From NCBI GenBank assembly GCA_030917985.1, contig JAUPTR010000303.1, forward strand, positions 1-7,469: a stretch of 7,469 nucleotides of DNA. Direction: 5' to 3'. Source of the stretch: Pseudomonadota bacterium. GTDB taxonomy: Bacteria > Pseudomonadota > Gammaproteobacteria > Burkholderiales > SCOH01. The position numbers and the translations under genes were made by a program. Positions within the stretch are counted from its first letter, which is position 1, and every line of letters starts with the position of its first letter. Positions 6,307 through 7,469 of the stretch are shown piece by piece. The notes below the pieces were generated by a model. The model did no database searches. It saw only the letters and a list, made by a program, of their open reading frames with translations, and was not told the origin of the DNA.

Positions 6307-6914
6307 CAGATCAACTCCTGCAGCAACGTTGCCAGTTCTTGCTGGATGATTTCAATCGGGCGAGTGCTGTCGATCACCTTGATGCGCGCCGGATCGCGGC
6401 GGGCGCGTTCCAGATAACAGTTGCGCACGCGCTGGTGAAAATCCTGCTGCTCTTGTTCAAACCGGTCCAGCACGCGGGTTTTCGCCAGTCGTTCGCGGCT
6501 CACTTCCAGCGGCACATCGAACAGCAGTGTCAGATCCGGCTGCAAGCCGCTCTGCACCCAGTGTTCCAGCACTTCGATGCGCTCGATGCCAAGGCCACGA
6601 CCACCGCCCTGATAGGCAAAGGTGGCATCGGTAAATCGATCCGACACCACCCAGGAGCCGGCCTGCAGTGCCGGCAGGATCACCTCGGCGATGTGCTCGC
6701 GGCGGCCGGCAAACATCAACAGGGTTTCGGTTTCCAGATGCATGTCGTGATGCAGCAGCAACTCGCGCAGTTTTTCGCCCAATGGCGTGCCGCCCGGTTC
6801 GCGGGTGATCACGTGTTCGATGGCGCGTTCGCGCAGCCAGTCCTGCAGCCAGCCCAGATGCGTGCTTTTGCCGGCGCCGTCGATGCCTTCCAGGGTGATG
6901 AATTTGCCAAACAT
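6306..6914 (-). CDS. tmk: Thymidylate kinase (dTMP kinase)
   Basis: This 202-residue cytosolic enzyme phosphorylates dTMP to dTDP with ATP, an essential step of dTTP synthesis. The P-loop is GIDGAGKST at 10-18. REPGGTPLGE at 38-47 is the substrate-binding stretch. SDRFTDATFAYQGGGRG at 91-107 is the DRx-type thymidylate kinase signature. The LID region includes RLAKTRVLDRFEQE. Its basic residues at the tip, with only A14 in the P-loop, resemble the E. coli (type II) arrangement. Length is typical (about 205-215). The start ATG at 6914 overlaps the mltG stop by one base (TAATG), and the GGGG before it may be the ribosome-binding site. The stop overlaps the holB start by one base. These overlaps indicate co-transcription and probable translational coupling. 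Confidence 0.97.
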   Translation of the reverse strand: MFGKFITLEGIDGAGKSTHLGWLQDWLRERAIEHVITREPGGTPLGEKLRELLLHHDMHLETETLLMFAGRREHIAEVILPALQAGSWVVSDRFTDATFAYQGGGRGLGIERIEVLEHWVQSGLQPDLTLLFDVPLEVSRERLAKTRVLDRFEQEQQDFHQRVRNCYLERARRDPARIKVIDSTRPIEIIQQELATLLQELI

Positions 6915-7469
6915 TAGCGGCCCCGCTGGTATTGGTTGACGGCGCGGTTGTGCTCCGTCAGCGTGGATGAGAAATGCGAGCTGCCATCGCCCCTGGCAAC
7001 AAAATACAGCGCATTGCTGTTGGCCGGGTTCAGCGCCGAATGCAGCGATTTCAGCCCCGGCAGCGCAATCGGCGAGGGCGGCAGGCCGCCGCGGGTGTAG
7101 GTGTTGTAGGGGGTGTCGGTCAACAGGTCGATCTTGCGCAGATTGCCGTCAAACTTTTCGCCCAGGCAGTTAATCACGGTGGGATCAGTCTGCAGGCGCT
7201 TGCCTTTTTTCAGGCGGTTGTCGAATACCGCCGCCACCAGATTGCGATCCGCATCGCGGCCGGTTTCTTTTTCCACAATCGACGCCATGATGAGCGCCTC
7301 GTAAGGATTGCGGTAGGGCAGGCCAGGCGCACGTTCTGCCCATGCGGCCTGCAGGTGTTTCTGCATGGTTTGGTGGGCACGCTTGAGAATCTGCAGATCG
7401 CTGCTGCCAAGCGCGGCAAAATAGGTATCGGGGAAAAACAGGCCTTCGGCGTGGGCGTAGTTGAGGCCG
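6914..7469 (-). CDS. mltG: Endolytic murein transglycosylase MltG (YceG), partial (N-terminus beyond right edge)
   Basis: Only the C-terminal 185 or so residues are visible; the frame is open to the right edge, and the ATG at 7366 is internal. Upstream of that Met the frame reads GLNYAHAEGLFFPDTYF, the hallmark of the YceG/MltG family, so the true start lies outside. The visible part contains IMASIVEKETG, in which the first Glu after IV corresponds to the catalytic glutamate of E. coli MltG (E218). LQTDPTVI, YNTYTRGGLPPSPIALPG and ALYFVARGDGSSHFSSTL are further conserved blocks. The enzyme is an inner-membrane lytic transglycosylase that cuts nascent peptidoglycan and helps set glycan strand length. 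It stands first in the visible minus-strand operon; its TAA overlaps the tmk start by one base. Confidence 0.96.
   Translation of the reverse strand, partial: GLNYAHAEGLFFPDTYFAALGSSDLQILKRAHQTMQKHLQAAWAERAPGLPYRNPYEALIMASIVEKETGRDADRNLVAAVFDNRLKKGKRLQTDPTVINCLGEKFDGNLRKIDLLTDTPYNTYTRGGLPPSPIALPGLKSLHSALNPANSNALYFVARGDGSSHFSSTLTEHNRAVNQYQRGR

Noticed and set aside
7364..7366. ATG at 7366 as the start of mltG
   Set aside because: The frame stays open upstream and encodes the conserved EGLFFPDTYF block, so the gene continues past the right edge.

Overview
The window looks like chromosomal DNA of a Gram-negative betaproteobacterium, most likely of the order Neisseriales. This is inferred from the block mltG-tmk-holB-pilZ, the type IV pilus PilZ sequence, a periplasmic Mip-like FKBP and the GC-rich coding sequence. 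No rRNA or other decisive marker is present, so the taxonomy is tentative.

Layout. From 1 to 1235 (minus) lies most of an uncharacterised FAD-dependent dehydrogenase (COG2509 type), cut by the left edge. Diverging from it, 1410-2099 (plus) encodes an exported FKBP-type peptidyl-prolyl isomerase. A bidirectional intrinsic terminator at 2113-2151 separates it from a convergent membrane flavocytochrome at 2164-3501 (minus), which joins a ferric-reductase/NADPH-oxidase haem domain to a ferredoxin-reductase module. The 577 bp gap at 3502-4078 holds a 163 bp imperfect palindrome with 19 bp perfect terminal inverted repeats, which looks like a MITE, followed by an AT-rich stretch with a candidate promoter. 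A secreted DUF6160-like protein gene follows at 4079-4736 (plus), broken by a frameshift near 4388. From 4919 to the right edge runs a tightly packed minus-strand operon, read from high to low coordinates: mltG (partial), tmk, holB, pilZ. mltG/tmk and tmk/holB overlap by one base and holB/pilZ are 23 bp apart.

Functionally, the right third is a conserved housekeeping operon covering glycan-strand termination, dTTP synthesis, the replicative clamp loader and pilus assembly. The middle (about 2160-4740) is more accessory in character: a redox membrane protein, a mobile-like repeat and a damaged secreted-protein gene. I see no complete novel multi-gene system. The best leads are the palindromic element, the frameshifted GN-repeat protein and the NOX-like haem-ligand spacing of the flavocytochrome.
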